In this document: positions 36,336-45,105 of the stretch, piece by piece | Layout: every line of letters starts with the position of its first letter | How positions within the stretch are numbered: position 1 is the first letter of the stretch | Source of the DNA: Bacteroides luti | Lineage (GTDB): Bacteria > Bacteroidota > Bacteroidia > Bacteroidales > Bacteroidaceae | Reading direction: 5' to 3' | Assembly (NCBI RefSeq): GCF_900128905.1 | Contig: NZ_FQTV01000004.1 | Location: forward strand, 1-64,000 | DNA: 64,000 nt | The notes under the pieces: model-generated | What the model was told of the DNA's origin: nothing | Databases searched by the model: none | The model's input: only the letters and a program-made list of their open reading frames with translations | Translations under genes and position numbers: made by a program

Positions 36336-38150
36336 TTATATTTTTCTTAGTTCCTTCAATAAAGGCCTGTCAAATTTATAAATATCATCGCAATAATTCA
36401 GTTTGCCATCTTTGGACATAACTATGGTATAATAATCTAAAAAAAGCGGAACTGCTTCCGGAAAGCTAAACGCTTTCATTGGTTTATATTCTGGCAATTC
36501 CAACAATTCCTTCCCTTGCTTTGTTTTAGGAGGAACATCAATCGCAATTCTTATTTTATCCATCACCTTTTCATCCTTTTTCTTTAAAAGGAAAAAAGCA
36601 AAATCGAGCGGCTTCTCAAGTCGCACGCAACCATGACTCAACGCTCTGTTTTCTTTCATAAAGGCCCAGCGCGAAGGTGTATCGTGCAGATAAACAGCAA
36701 AAGCATTTGGAAAACGAAATATAAGTCTTCCTAATGAGTTTCCCTCTCCTTTTTCCTGCTTAACACTAAATGGTATTACTTCGTTTTCGTAACTTGTCCA
36801 TTTTACAGAAAGCGGATTAACTTCATTTCCTTCCGTATCGTAAACCTTCATCTGATGCTTTTCAAAATAAGCAGGATCTGCAAGAAATGATGGTATAATT
36901 TCTTTGCGGATAATTGATTGAGGTACATTCCAATAAGGATTCATCTGCATATAGACAATTTTACTTGCCAGAAGAGGAGTCTTATTTTCATAAGTTCCGC
37001 AACATACCTTCATTTCCAACAAAGAGTCAACTCGTTCATCCACAGCCTTCAGAGTAAAATTCGCAATATTCACTTCAACGTATTTAGACCCTTTACTCAT
37101 TCTTTTCTGCCATCTTACCCGTTCCATATTCACTGCCAATATGTTTTTATAATAGCTTAATGGCCGGTTTAGCATTCCAATGGTATAACTACCAATAGTA
37201 TTATTCACTGGCATATTATTACTTCTTCGGAATTCATTGACTGCATTCAACAAATCGGATGATAACGAAGAATAAATACTCTCTGCATGCTCAATCCGTG
37301 TCAGATATCCTAAATTCATAAGCCGCTCTGCAATCAAAGGCAGCACTTCATTAACATCTCCTTCTTTTAGTACCAACTTTCCAATATCCGGTATCTCTTT
37401 GAAAGAATTGCTTTTCTGAGCAGCCAACCTAACGTATTCCTTCTGTAAACGCAAATAAAAAGGATCTTTTGGCTGAACCGTCATCATAAAAGTATTCAAA
37501 TCTCCTTTTACTGCATCTAAAGCATTATTCACAAATTTCCTGTTATATCTCTTCAAAGGAATAGAATAGTAAATCTTCATCTTTGGCGGAGCCAGCGAAT
37601 CTCTTACTTCTCCCGGTTTAAGTTCTGCCTCATCAATATTATTTAGTACCCTGCCCGGACTAACAAAGCCATAACTCATTCCACATACATAACGAAGATA
37701 TGCTGCAGATAAATCATACTCCAGTTCAGCAAGCAGCTTATTAATATTATCTGTTTTCTTAATTTCCAAAGAACGCAATTTCCTGAAATTTGCTTTAATT
37801 TTAGACACAGAAAACTTTTCAGGGTTTAATCCATGTACCCTGGAATTTTCAAGCCAATAGAGTAATTGTTCTATCCGTGTCCAATCTCCGTACGAAGTAA
37901 GCCATAAAGAAGAGCCCTCTTTTGCATAATAATGATATAATGCCGAATCTTTTGCAGAATGAACACTTCTCTCTACACAAAGTTTCAATAGTCTTTTATG
38001 CACTTTTTCTCCATCTATCACAAAACGTGGATCACTCATCTTTTGAAAATACGATAAGTTTAAGTAATCCAAAGAATCGGATTTATCAAGATTACAACCG
38101 CACATAATCAGCATAAAGAAAGATATAGCAAGAAACAGGCGTTTTGTCAT
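36336..38150 (-). CDS. YcbB/LdtD-type L,D-transpeptidase lipoprotein
   Basis: This enzyme forms 3-3 cross-links in peptidoglycan or attaches proteins to it. The 604-residue protein has a lipoprotein-type signal ending IMCGC (Cys19), a scaffold domain, a peptidoglycan-binding helix set (about 265-330, LPLIAERLMNLGYLTR) and the YkuD catalytic domain with YLHDTP (His489) and ALSHGCVRLEKP (catalytic Cys508). The arrangement and length match the YcbB group. It leads the ECF sigma operon, with a 12-base gap to the sigma gene, which hints that cell-wall state and sigma activity are linked. Confidence 0.88.
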   Translation of the reverse strand: MTKRLFLAISFFMLIMCGCNLDKSDSLDYLNLSYFQKMSDPRFVIDGEKVHKRLLKLCVERSVHSAKDSALYHYYAKEGSSLWLTSYGDWTRIEQLLYWLENSRVHGLNPEKFSVSKIKANFRKLRSLEIKKTDNINKLLAELEYDLSAAYLRYVCGMSYGFVSPGRVLNNIDEAELKPGEVRDSLAPPKMKIYYSIPLKRYNRKFVNNALDAVKGDLNTFMMTVQPKDPFYLRLQKEYVRLAAQKSNSFKEIPDIGKLVLKEGDVNEVLPLIAERLMNLGYLTRIEHAESIYSSLSSDLLNAVNEFRRSNNMPVNNTIGSYTIGMLNRPLSYYKNILAVNMERVRWQKRMSKGSKYVEVNIANFTLKAVDERVDSLLEMKVCCGTYENKTPLLASKIVYMQMNPYWNVPQSIIRKEIIPSFLADPAYFEKHQMKVYDTEGNEVNPLSVKWTSYENEVIPFSVKQEKGEGNSLGRLIFRFPNAFAVYLHDTPSRWAFMKENRALSHGCVRLEKPLDFAFFLLKKKDEKVMDKIRIAIDVPPKTKQGKELLELPEYKPMKAFSFPEAVPLFLDYYTIVMSKDGKLNYCDDIYKFDRPLLKELRKI

Positions 38151-38190
38151 ACTTATTATTCGTTCATCTTTTTTAATTCATTACTTCAGA

Positions 38191-38198
38191 CAAAGATA
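38191..38198 (-). promoter_or_regulatory. -7 box for the L,D-transpeptidase/sigma operon
   Basis: The minus strand reads TATCTTTG, a full match to TAnnTTTG, about 40 bases before the start codon. No clear -33 element was seen. Confidence 0.55.
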
Positions 38199-38246
38199 TA
38201 GTTTTTGCGGAAATAAAAACGAAAAATAATGCATCTGTTAAAAAGA

Positions 38247-38277
38247 TCACCCACAAAAGCAAAGCTGATGTGGGTGA
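38247..38277 (-). terminator. terminator of the small secreted protein gene
   Basis: TCACCCACA and TGTGGGTGA form a perfect 9-base stem around a 13-base loop, followed on the minus strand by CTTTTT. Confidence 0.7.
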
Positions 38278-38297
38278 ATATAAGAAGATATAAAATT

Positions 38298-38609
38298 CTA
38301 TTTTATGGCTACCTTTCGGGCTATATTCTCTATTTTGAGAATATACCAACCTTTAGGTAGATTTAGAGTAATTACCTTATCTACTGAATCTATTTTTATG
38401 GAAGCTACTTTCATTCCTAAAACATTATAAACTTCAAGAACAGATCCAGGCGTAGCATTTAGTACACGGACAGTATTGCCGATAACAGTTAAAGTAACAG
38501 AAGTCTGCTCATTATCAATGGGTAGAGATTTTCGTCCTTCCTGAGCATAAACAACAGGATAAGACAGAAAAGAGAAGATTATTAAAAAACACAGAATTAT
38601 CCTCTTCAT
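38298..38609 (-). CDS. small secreted protein resembling a type IX sorting domain
   Basis: The 103-residue protein consists of a signal peptide (to VVYAQ, about residue 23) and one beta-rich domain (VYNVLGMKVASI, LNLPKGWYILKI, ending RKVAIK). This resembles the C-terminal sorting domains of type IX secretion substrates, here with no cargo in front. Many Bacteroides strains lack that secretion system, so the domain may simply be a small immunoglobulin-like fold. The gene has its own promoter and terminator. Function unknown. Confidence 0.6.
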   Translation of the reverse strand: MKRIILCFLIIFSFLSYPVVYAQEGRKSLPIDNEQTSVTLTVIGNTVRVLNATPGSVLEVYNVLGMKVASIKIDSVDKVITLNLPKGWYILKIENIARKVAIK

Positions 38610-38636
38610 CTGTAAGCTTCATTTTACTTTATGAAA

Positions 38637-38668
38637 CAAATGTAAACATTCCGATTTTCTTATACAAA
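38637..38668 (-). promoter_or_regulatory. Bacteroides-type promoter for the small secreted protein
   Basis: The minus strand shows TTTG (38665-38668), a 20-base spacer, then TACATTTG (38637-38644), a full match to the -33/-7 consensus. The start codon is 28 bases further on. Confidence 0.68.
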
Positions 38669-38685
38669 TATTATGGTTTAAACCT

Positions 38686-39600
38686 CTAAATATTTATATA
38701 CAAACCTTCTTTAGCAAGCTGACATACCGGAAATATCTCTTTTGCTTCCTGCAAAAATATTAAATCATCCTCATATCGGGCAGAAAAATGTCCTAACAAT
38801 AGTTTTTTAACATTAGCAGTAAGAGCAATCTGTGCAGCCTGTCGAGCAGTAGTGTGATAAGTTTCTTTTGCTCTGGGAAGTTCCGCCTGAGTAAAAGTGG
38901 CTTCATGAAACAAAAGATCGACACCTTGAATCTGATCTACTATCTTTTCAGTATAGATAGTATCAGAACAATATGCATATCTACGGGGAGGTGTTGCAGG
39001 AATAGTAAGGCGACTATTAGGAACAACTTCTCCTTCGGGAGTTATAAAATCCTCACCATTCTTTATACGATTCATCTGAGAAACTGGGACCTGATAAAAG
39101 TCAATCATGTCACGAATAATATGATTTCTTTCCGCTTTCTCCTCAAAAAGAAAGCCACAACAAGGAACACGATGCTTTAGAGGTATAGTAGTTACCGTTA
39201 ACGAGCGGTCCTCGTAAATCAATTCTGGTTTTTTAGTACCAAAGGGGATTAATGTTACTTTATATGGAAGATGCTGACAAAAGTAATCAAGCACCGGATC
39301 GAGATATTTACTCATATCCTTATGCGCATGAATACAAAGCTCTGCTGTACGCCCCAGCATTCCAAATGTAGAGATAAGACCAGGCAATCCAAAACAATGA
39401 TCACCATGAAGATGAGAGATAAAAATATGATTCAGACGTGAAAACTTTAGTTTAGATCTGCGAAATTGCATTTGCGTTCCTTCGCCGCAGTCTATCATAA
39501 AGAGCTTGTCTCTCAGGTTTACAACTTGAGAAGTAGGAAAATGACGCGTGGTAGGCAAAGCAGAGCCACATCCCAGAATATGTACATCAAATTTTTCCAT
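38686..39600 (-). CDS. ribonuclease Z
   Basis: This endonuclease trims the 3' ends of tRNA precursors. The 304-residue protein is a metallo-beta-lactamase fold with the zinc motif HLHGDH at 63-68, the GLPGLISTFGMLGR segment, FHEATF and LGHFSARY near the C-terminus. Length fits the short form of the enzyme. It follows ribosomal protein S1 in the same direction, with a terminator between them. Confidence 0.95.
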   Translation of the reverse strand: MEKFDVHILGCGSALPTTRHFPTSQVVNLRDKLFMIDCGEGTQMQFRRSKLKFSRLNHIFISHLHGDHCFGLPGLISTFGMLGRTAELCIHAHKDMSKYLDPVLDYFCQHLPYKVTLIPFGTKKPELIYEDRSLTVTTIPLKHRVPCCGFLFEEKAERNHIIRDMIDFYQVPVSQMNRIKNGEDFITPEGEVVPNSRLTIPATPPRRYAYCSDTIYTEKIVDQIQGVDLLFHEATFTQAELPRAKETYHTTARQAAQIALTANVKKLLLGHFSARYEDDLIFLQEAKEIFPVCQLAKEGLYINI

Positions 39601-39618
39601 ACTACTTGTTTGAAACGA

Positions 39619-39646
39619 AAGGGGCTACCGAAAACGGCAACCCCTT
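39619..39646 (-). terminator. terminator of rpsA
   Basis: AAGGGG(CTA)CCG pairs with CGG(CAA)CCCCTT around a short loop, directly after the rpsA stop. The U tract is weak on the minus strand (TTTCGTTTC), so some read-through into ribonuclease Z is likely. Confidence 0.65.
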
Positions 39647-39670
39647 CAGATTTTATTTATAACTAATTAA

Positions 39671-41467
39671 TTAGTCTTTATCAGCTTCCATTTGTTCCTT
39701 CAATGCAGCTAATGCATCGATATCACCTAATGTAGTAGAAGCAGCCTGGTTTGTTATTGCAGGAGCAGCTTCTTCTTTCTTGCTAGTAGTTTTCTTTGAA
39801 GCAGCTTTCTTTTCTGCTTTCTCTTCTGCCTTAGCAGCATCTTCGAAAATACGGCTGTGAGAAAGAATGATTCTCTTAGCATCTTTATTGAATTCGATTA
39901 CTTTGAACTCTAGTTTTTCGTCTAACTGAGCTTGTGAACCGTCTTCTTTTACAAGATGTTTTGGAGTAGCGAAACCTTCAACACCATAAGGAAGAGCAAC
40001 TACAGAACCTTTATCAAGCATTTCGATAATAGTTCCTTCGTGTACTGAACCTACTGTGAATACAGTTTCGAATACATCCCAAGGATTTTCTTCCAATTGT
40101 TTGTGGCCTAAGCTCAAACGACGGTTTTCTTTGTCGATTTCAAGAACTTGAACGTCGATATCTGCACCAATTGAAGTGAATTCAGATGGGTGTTTAACTT
40201 TCTTAGTCCAAGAAAGATCAGAAATATGGATCAATCCATCAACACCTTCTTCGATTTCTACAAATACACCGAAGTTAGTGAAGTTACGAACTTTAGCAAC
40301 ATGTTTGCTACCTACAGGATATTTATCTGCGATAGTTTCCCATGGATCTTGTTTCAATTGTTTGATACCCAAAGACATCTTACGTTCGTCACGGTCAAGT
40401 GTAAGAACAACAGCTTCAACTGTATCACCTACCTTCATAAAGTCTTGAGCGCTACGTAAGTGTTGAGACCAAGACATTTCAGAAACGTGAATCAAACCTT
40501 CAACGCCTGGAGCGATTTCGATAAATGCACCGTAATCAGCCATAACAACTACCTTACCTTCTACCTTGTCACCAACTTTCAGTTCAGCTGAAAGAGCATC
40601 CCATGGATGAGGAGTAAGTTGTTTCAAACCAAGAGCGATACGTTTCTTTTCGTTATCAAAGTCAAGGATAACAACGTTAAGTTTCTGATCCAATTCAACA
40701 ACTTCTTTAGGATCGCTAACACGTCCCCAAGAAAGGTCTGTAATGTGGATCAAACCGTCTACGCCACCCAAGTCAATGAATACACCGTAAGATGTGATAT
40801 TCTTAACAGTTCCTTCCAGAACTTGTCCTTTTTCAAGTTTACCGATAATTTCTTTCTTCTGTTGTTCAAGTTCAGCTTCGATAAGAGCTTTGTGAGAAAC
40901 AACAACGTTTTTGAATTCCTGGTTGATTTTAACAACTTTGAATTCCATAGTTTTTCCAACGAATACATCGTAGTCGCGGATAGGCTTAACGTCAATCTGA
41001 GAACCTGGCAAGAATGCTTCGATTCCAAATACGTCAACAATCATACCACCCTTAGTGCGGCACTTGATAAAGCCCTTAACAATTTCTTCAGACTCAAGAG
41101 CTGCATTAACACGATCCCATGAACGAGCAGCACGAGCTTTTTTGTGTGAAAGGATTAACTGACCTTTCTTGTCTTCCTGATTTTCGATGTAAACTTCTAC
41201 TTTATCACCGATTGTTAATTCAGGATTGTAACGGAATTCATTCAAAGGAATGATACCATCTGATTTGTAACCAATGTTAACAACAACTTCACGTTTGTTC
41301 ATTGAGATTACAGTTCCGTCAACTACCTCGCGGTCGCTAACTTTGTTAAGCGTACTATCGTAAGCTTTTTCTAGTTCTTCTTGGCTAACACCAACAAAGG
41401 TTTCACCGTTTTCATACGCATCCCAGTTGAAATCTTCAACAGGAGCAACGTTCTTTAAATTTTCCAT
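39671..41467 (-). CDS. 30S ribosomal protein S1
   Basis: S1 helps mRNA bind the ribosome, which matters in Bacteroides where Shine-Dalgarno signals are weak. The 598-residue protein has six S1 RNA-binding repeats; three near-canonical ones read GVFIDLGGVDGLIHITDLSW, GAFIEIAPGVEGLIHVSEMSW and GVFVEIEEGVDGLIHISDLSW. A Lys/Ala-rich tail follows (about 550-598, KAEEKAEKKAASKKTTSKK). The gene is monocistronic, with a -7 box upstream and a hairpin downstream. Confidence 0.96.
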   Translation of the reverse strand: MENLKNVAPVEDFNWDAYENGETFVGVSQEELEKAYDSTLNKVSDREVVDGTVISMNKREVVVNIGYKSDGIIPLNEFRYNPELTIGDKVEVYIENQEDKKGQLILSHKKARAARSWDRVNAALESEEIVKGFIKCRTKGGMIVDVFGIEAFLPGSQIDVKPIRDYDVFVGKTMEFKVVKINQEFKNVVVSHKALIEAELEQQKKEIIGKLEKGQVLEGTVKNITSYGVFIDLGGVDGLIHITDLSWGRVSDPKEVVELDQKLNVVILDFDNEKKRIALGLKQLTPHPWDALSAELKVGDKVEGKVVVMADYGAFIEIAPGVEGLIHVSEMSWSQHLRSAQDFMKVGDTVEAVVLTLDRDERKMSLGIKQLKQDPWETIADKYPVGSKHVAKVRNFTNFGVFVEIEEGVDGLIHISDLSWTKKVKHPSEFTSIGADIDVQVLEIDKENRRLSLGHKQLEENPWDVFETVFTVGSVHEGTIIEMLDKGSVVALPYGVEGFATPKHLVKEDGSQAQLDEKLEFKVIEFNKDAKRIILSHSRIFEDAAKAEEKAEKKAASKKTTSKKEEAAPAITNQAASTTLGDIDALAALKEQMEADKD

Positions 41468-41531
41468 TAATAATTTTGTTTAAATACCTTTAATTAAGTA
41501 AGACATTATAATTGACTATATAAATCCGGCG

Positions 41532-41539
41532 CAAAGATA
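41532..41539 (-). promoter_or_regulatory. -7 box for rpsA
   Basis: The minus strand reads TATCTTTG (complement of CAAAGATA), 64 bases before the start. TTTG lies upstream at 41556-41559 but the spacing (16) is shorter than usual. Confidence 0.5.
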
Positions 41540-41641
41540 AATGTTTTCTCGTAAACAAAAAAAGAATTCAGAGATTATTTCTCATATTCCTTATCCATAA
41601 TTCATTCATTATCATGGATAAATAGAATCTCCATTCAAAAA

Positions 41642-42010
41642 TCAGTTTTCCATTTTCAGAAGAACTTTTTCTATAGCATCTTTAAAAGCTGATTTTGGCA
41701 TTGCTCCCTGTGCCATCTGAGGAGAACCATACATAGGCACAAATAATAAAGAAGGTATACTACGAATTCCAAATACAGAAGCAAGCTCTTCCTCTTCTTC
41801 TGTATTTACTTTATATATATAGATCTTTCCCGCATATTCCACTGCCAGTTCTTCAAGAATTGGAGCTATAACCTTACACGGACCACACCATGAAGCATAA
41901 AAGTCAATTATAGCAGGTTTATCACCAAGATATTTCCATTCATCAGGACTTTCATTATAATCAGCCACTCTGGCTAGAAATTCATCTTTTGTTAAAGGTA
42001 TTGTTTTCAT
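41642..42010 (-). CDS. thioredoxin
   Basis: The 122-residue protein is a single thioredoxin domain with the redox motif WCGPC at 41-45, preceded by IIDFYAS and followed by the cis-Pro loop SIPSLLF. There is no signal peptide, so it acts in the cytoplasm as a general disulfide reductant. It stands alone on the minus strand. Confidence 0.93.
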   Translation of the reverse strand: MKTIPLTKDEFLARVADYNESPDEWKYLGDKPAIIDFYASWCGPCKVIAPILEELAVEYAGKIYIYKVNTEEEEELASVFGIRSIPSLLFVPMYGSPQMAQGAMPKSAFKDAIEKVLLKMEN

Positions 42011-42345
42011 TTGGTTTCATTTTTTGGATATTCAAATTCTTTTCATTTAAATCTTACTCACACACTACTGAAGAAAAACGCAACTAAAGAAACAATAAAG
42101 TAAAACAATATTTTCATCGCAAAAACAACTATTCACATTGATTATCAACACTCTACAAACAAAAAAAGAAGCTATTTAATTTAATAACAACTAATATCTA
42201 AGTTTAGTTTTCCTTTATAAATTAAAAATTGGAAATAAAATAATTTAATAAAAATTTTAATGTTTAGATTATTCTCCATTCATTTGTAAAATATATATTA
42301 TATAAATAAGAGTTTATATTGGATAATTTAAAATCTATTAAACAA
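42011..42345. other. AT-rich divergent intergenic region
   Basis: Very AT-rich spacer between thioredoxin (minus) and the lipoprotein gene (plus). It must hold two promoters, but no complete TTTG/TAnnTTTG pair was found. No gene or structured RNA was recognised. Confidence 0.5.
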
Positions 42346-42843
42346 ATGAAAAATCTCACTAAATCACTATTCGTTGCAGCATTTATATGCCTCTTCTCCA
42401 GTTGTGCTTCAATCGTAAGTAAAAGTAACTGGCCATTAACAGTAAATACAAATCCTAATGGAGTAAAGGTAGAAGTTACAGACAAAAGAGGAGCAACTGT
42501 TTTCGAAGGCCTGTCTCCTACAACAATCTATCTAAAATCAGGAAGTGGCTTCTTCAGCAGTCAGTCTTACTTACTTAAACTAACAATGGAGGGTTACGAA
42601 ACAAAATCTATTCCTGTTAAATGCAATCTTAACGGATGGTATTTCGGCAACATTATTTTTGGAGGTCTTATCGGCATTCTTATAGTTGACCCTGCAACCG
42701 GCGCTATGTACAAATTAGAAAAAGAAATTGTGAACGAAACATTGGAAAAGAAAGATGGTCAGACACAAGCTTCACTGGAAATAAAAGACATCAAAGACAT
42801 TCCAGCGTCAATGATTCAGCATTTAGTAAAGATTACTCAATAG
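42346..42843 (+). CDS. small lipoprotein with PEGA-like domain and glycine-rich hydrophobic hairpin
   Basis: I place the start at Met 42346 (MKNLTKS) because it gives a normal lipoprotein signal ending LFSSC (Cys20); an upstream Met at 42319 is possible. The 165-residue protein has a PEGA-like beta domain (NTNPNGVKVEVTDKRG) and a hydrophobic stretch NIIFGGLIGILIVDPATGAM near residues 103-122. The last segment is typical of a widespread but uncharacterised group of bacterial lipoproteins. It has its own terminator. Function unknown. Confidence 0.7.
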   Translation: MKNLTKSLFVAAFICLFSSCASIVSKSNWPLTVNTNPNGVKVEVTDKRGATVFEGLSPTTIYLKSGSGFFSSQSYLLKLTMEGYETKSIPVKCNLNGWYFGNIIFGGLIGILIVDPATGAMYKLEKEIVNETLEKKDGQTQASLEIKDIKDIPASMIQHLVKITQ

Positions 42844-42857
42844 TCTACAACGAAACA

Positions 42858-42903
42858 AAGGAGAGGATTCTGTTATTCAGAACAAATCCTCTCCTTCTTT
42901 TTT
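42858..42903 (+). terminator. terminator of the PEGA-like lipoprotein gene
   Basis: AAGGAGAGGATT (42858-42869) and AATCCTCTCCTT (42885-42896) form a perfect 12-base stem followed by CTTTTTTT. Confidence 0.92.
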
Positions 42904-43000
42904 ACTATTTATCACTAGTGTAAAACTCTTCATCAACGCCATTAGCGTCCAAAAGCCTGGATAAAAGAATTGAAAACACTTCTTTATCTTAAAAATAAAA

Positions 43001-43519
43001 TCAGAATCTTTTTGTATAAATGTGGCAATACGGCTCAGTACCTCTAAGCTCATAATGATTCTGATGATACTCCTCGGCTCTCCAGAAAGTAGTAGCAGGA
43101 GTAACCTTTGTTACAACATGATAACCCTTTTCTGTAAGAACGCCTATTAATTTTTCAGCTATTTCTTTCTGTTCAGGAGTTGTATAAAATATCTCAGAAC
43201 GATATTGATCGCCAAGATCAGGCCCCTGACCATCTTCTTGTTCAGGGTCATGGATTTCGAAAAACAATTTTGCTAATTCTTCATAAGAAGATTTAGAGGG
43301 ATCAAATACTATTCGAACAGCTTCAGCATGACCTGTATCATGACGACAAACCTCTTCATATGAAGGATTTTCTTTTTTTCCACCGATATATCCAGATTCA
43401 ACAATAAGAGTTCCGGGAGCAGTTTTCATTAAATGTTCGACACCCCAAAAACATCCACCAGCAAATATCGCAACTTCAGTTCGTCCATCCAAAGCTGCAT
43501 TTTTATCATTTATTTCCAT
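43001..43519 (-). CDS. peptide-methionine (S)-S-oxide reductase
   Basis: MsrA repairs oxidised methionine. The 172-residue protein carries the active-site GCFWG at 22-26, the GYIGG segment and the late EYHQNHYELRG motif. There is no signal peptide and no fused MsrB domain. It is monocistronic, convergent with the lipoprotein gene. Confidence 0.95.
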   Translation of the reverse strand: MEINDKNAALDGRTEVAIFAGGCFWGVEHLMKTAPGTLIVESGYIGGKKENPSYEEVCRHDTGHAEAVRIVFDPSKSSYEELAKLFFEIHDPEQEDGQGPDLGDQYRSEIFYTTPEQKEIAEKLIGVLTEKGYHVVTKVTPATTFWRAEEYHQNHYELRGTEPYCHIYTKRF

Positions 43520-43545
43520 ATTACTTTTTTTTATTTTTACCGTAG

Positions 43546-43579
43546 CAAATATACTTCATTATTATTAAAAACATTCAAA
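43546..43579 (-). promoter_or_regulatory. promoter for msrA
   Basis: The minus strand has TATATTTG (43546-43553) and TTTG (43576-43579) with a 22-base spacer, slightly long for the Bacteroides consensus. Confidence 0.5.
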
Positions 43580-43618
43580 AGAAATATTAATAAGCAACCA
43601 AACCTTAACCATATTTTA

Positions 43619-43626
43619 TATCTTTG
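43619..43626 (+). promoter_or_regulatory. -7 box for the metallo-hydrolase gene
   Basis: TATCTTTG matches TAnnTTTG, 42 bases before the chosen start at 43668. No clear -33 element. Confidence 0.5.
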
Positions 43627-43667
43627 TTTTGCATTTAATTCATCTATATAAACTAAAAGACTCCAAA

Positions 43668-44390
43668 ATGAAGATAACCTATATTTATCATAGCTGTTTT
43701 GCATTAGAGTTCAATGAGTTCAACGTTATAATAGATTATTACGAGGATACATCCAAGTCTCAGGAGAATGGCTATATACACTCATATTTACTTCGTCAAC
43801 CGCAAAAACTCTATGTTCTGTCGTCACATTCTCACGCAGATCATTTCAATCCTGAAGTTCTCAGCTGGAAGTTACAAAAAAGCAATATCCAGTACATCTT
43901 TTCGAAGGATATTCTTGATGCCGGATTAGCTAATAAAGAAGACGCGTTATATCTTGACAAGCTAGATAGTTTTAAAGATGACTGTCTTAATATTAAAGCT
44001 TATGGCTCCACTGATATTGGCATTTCTTTCCTGATTCAAACTTCAGAAAAGGAAATCTTTCACGCAGGCGATTTAAACAATTGGCATTGGAACGAAGAAT
44101 GCCCACTTGAAGAATCACAAGAATATGAGAATAATTACCTGAAGGAGCTTGAGTTATTAGCGAAAGACTCAGATCATTTAGATATTGCTTTTTTCCCCAT
44201 TGATCCTCGCTTAGGAAAGGATTATATGAAAGGAGCTGAACAATTTATCAACCGTATTCCAACTGATATTTTAGCTCCCATGCATTTTGATAATGCCTAT
44301 CATAAAATTGCAGCATTTGCTCCATACGCAGAAACAAAAAAATGCAAAGTCATGAAATGGACATCAAAAGGTGAAAGTTTTGTATTATAG
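43668..44390 (+). CDS. metallo-beta-lactamase-fold hydrolase
   Basis: Start taken at Met 43668 since the longer frame adds 13 residues that overlap the promoter. The 240-residue protein has the zinc motif HSHADH at 54-59 and FHAGDLNNWHW, and resembles the UlaG/YtnP-like small MBL proteins. Substrate unknown. It is followed 34 bases later by a glyoxalase-like gene, and the two probably form an operon. Confidence 0.8.
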   Translation: MKITYIYHSCFALEFNEFNVIIDYYEDTSKSQENGYIHSYLLRQPQKLYVLSSHSHADHFNPEVLSWKLQKSNIQYIFSKDILDAGLANKEDALYLDKLDSFKDDCLNIKAYGSTDIGISFLIQTSEKEIFHAGDLNNWHWNEECPLEESQEYENNYLKELELLAKDSDHLDIAFFPIDPRLGKDYMKGAEQFINRIPTDILAPMHFDNAYHKIAAFAPYAETKKCKVMKWTSKGESFVL

Positions 44391-44424
44391 ATTCACAAGA
44401 ATAGAAACTAATTTAATTAAGGAT

Positions 44425-44802
44425 ATGGAAATAAAAAGCAGATTCGATCATTTCAATTTCAATGTACTCAATCTTGAGAAAAGTATTGAGTTTTATGCAA
44501 AAGCACTTGGATTAATAGAAGCCAAACGTAAAGTTGCCAGTGATGGTTCGTTTATTTTAGTATATCTAACAGACGAAACAACAAATTTTAGTTTGGAATT
44601 AACCTGGTTAAGAGATCGCAAAGAACCTTACAATTTAGGTGACAACGAAATTCATCTCTGCATGCGTGTTCCCGGAGATTACGATAAAGTTAGAGAATTC
44701 CACAAAGAAATGGGGTGTGTTTGTTACGAAAATACCGATATGGGATTATATTTTATAAATGATCCTGATGGTTATTGGATTGAAATTCTTCCTTTAAAGT
44801 AA
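44425..44802 (+). CDS. VOC-family protein, glyoxalase I-like
   Basis: Start taken at Met 44425 (MEIKSRFDHF); the upstream Met at 44371 would overlap the previous gene. The 125-residue protein is a VOC fold with candidate metal ligands His9, Glu58, His77 and Glu120, in the order and spacing of glyoxalase I, and ends NDPDGYWIEILPLK. It may detoxify methylglyoxal or related dicarbonyls. A different VOC substrate cannot be excluded. Confidence 0.82.
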   Translation: MEIKSRFDHFNFNVLNLEKSIEFYAKALGLIEAKRKVASDGSFILVYLTDETTNFSLELTWLRDRKEPYNLGDNEIHLCMRVPGDYDKVREFHKEMGCVCYENTDMGLYFINDPDGYWIEILPLK

Positions 44803-44819
44803 TACTTACCCACAATATA

Positions 44820-44856
44820 CATCTGTAAGTCTATAATTTATCAAGACTTACAGATG
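44820..44856 (+). terminator. probable terminator of the glyoxalase-like gene
   Basis: CATCTGTAAGTCT and AGACTTACAGATG form a perfect 13-base stem around an 11-base loop. The following T-rich stretch is broken (CTATTCTTACATTTTCT), so termination may be partial. Confidence 0.65.
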
Positions 44857-45034
44857 CTATTCTTACATTTTCTAAAAAAAATCCGTCATAGTTTACCCTA
44901 CACAACACCACTAAGGCACTTATATTATTAATAATAAGCTTATCTATAAATTTAAATAATAACAATTTAATCTACCTTTAGCTAGAATTAGTAAATATTT
45001 AAATAAAAAACCATACATATAATAAAAAAATAAG

Positions 45035-45042
45035 TATCTTTG
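45035..45042 (+). promoter_or_regulatory. -7 box for the ROK regulator gene
   Basis: TATCTTTG, a full match, 64 bases before the start codon. Confidence 0.5.
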
Positions 45043-45105
45043 TTGAATAAGAAATAAAATATAAATAGAAAGATTCACACTTTTATATCCGAAATACATT
45101 TAAAT

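Larger units (their letters stand above)
44803..45105. other. intergenic region with terminator and promoter
   Basis: Holds the hairpin at 44820-44856 and the -7 box at 45035-45042. The rest is AT-rich and shows no gene. Confidence 0.6.

Noticed and set aside
42264..42485. Minus-strand frame over the start of the PEGA-like lipoprotein gene
   Set aside because: It overlaps a well-supported lipoprotein signal peptide on the plus strand and shows no protein features.
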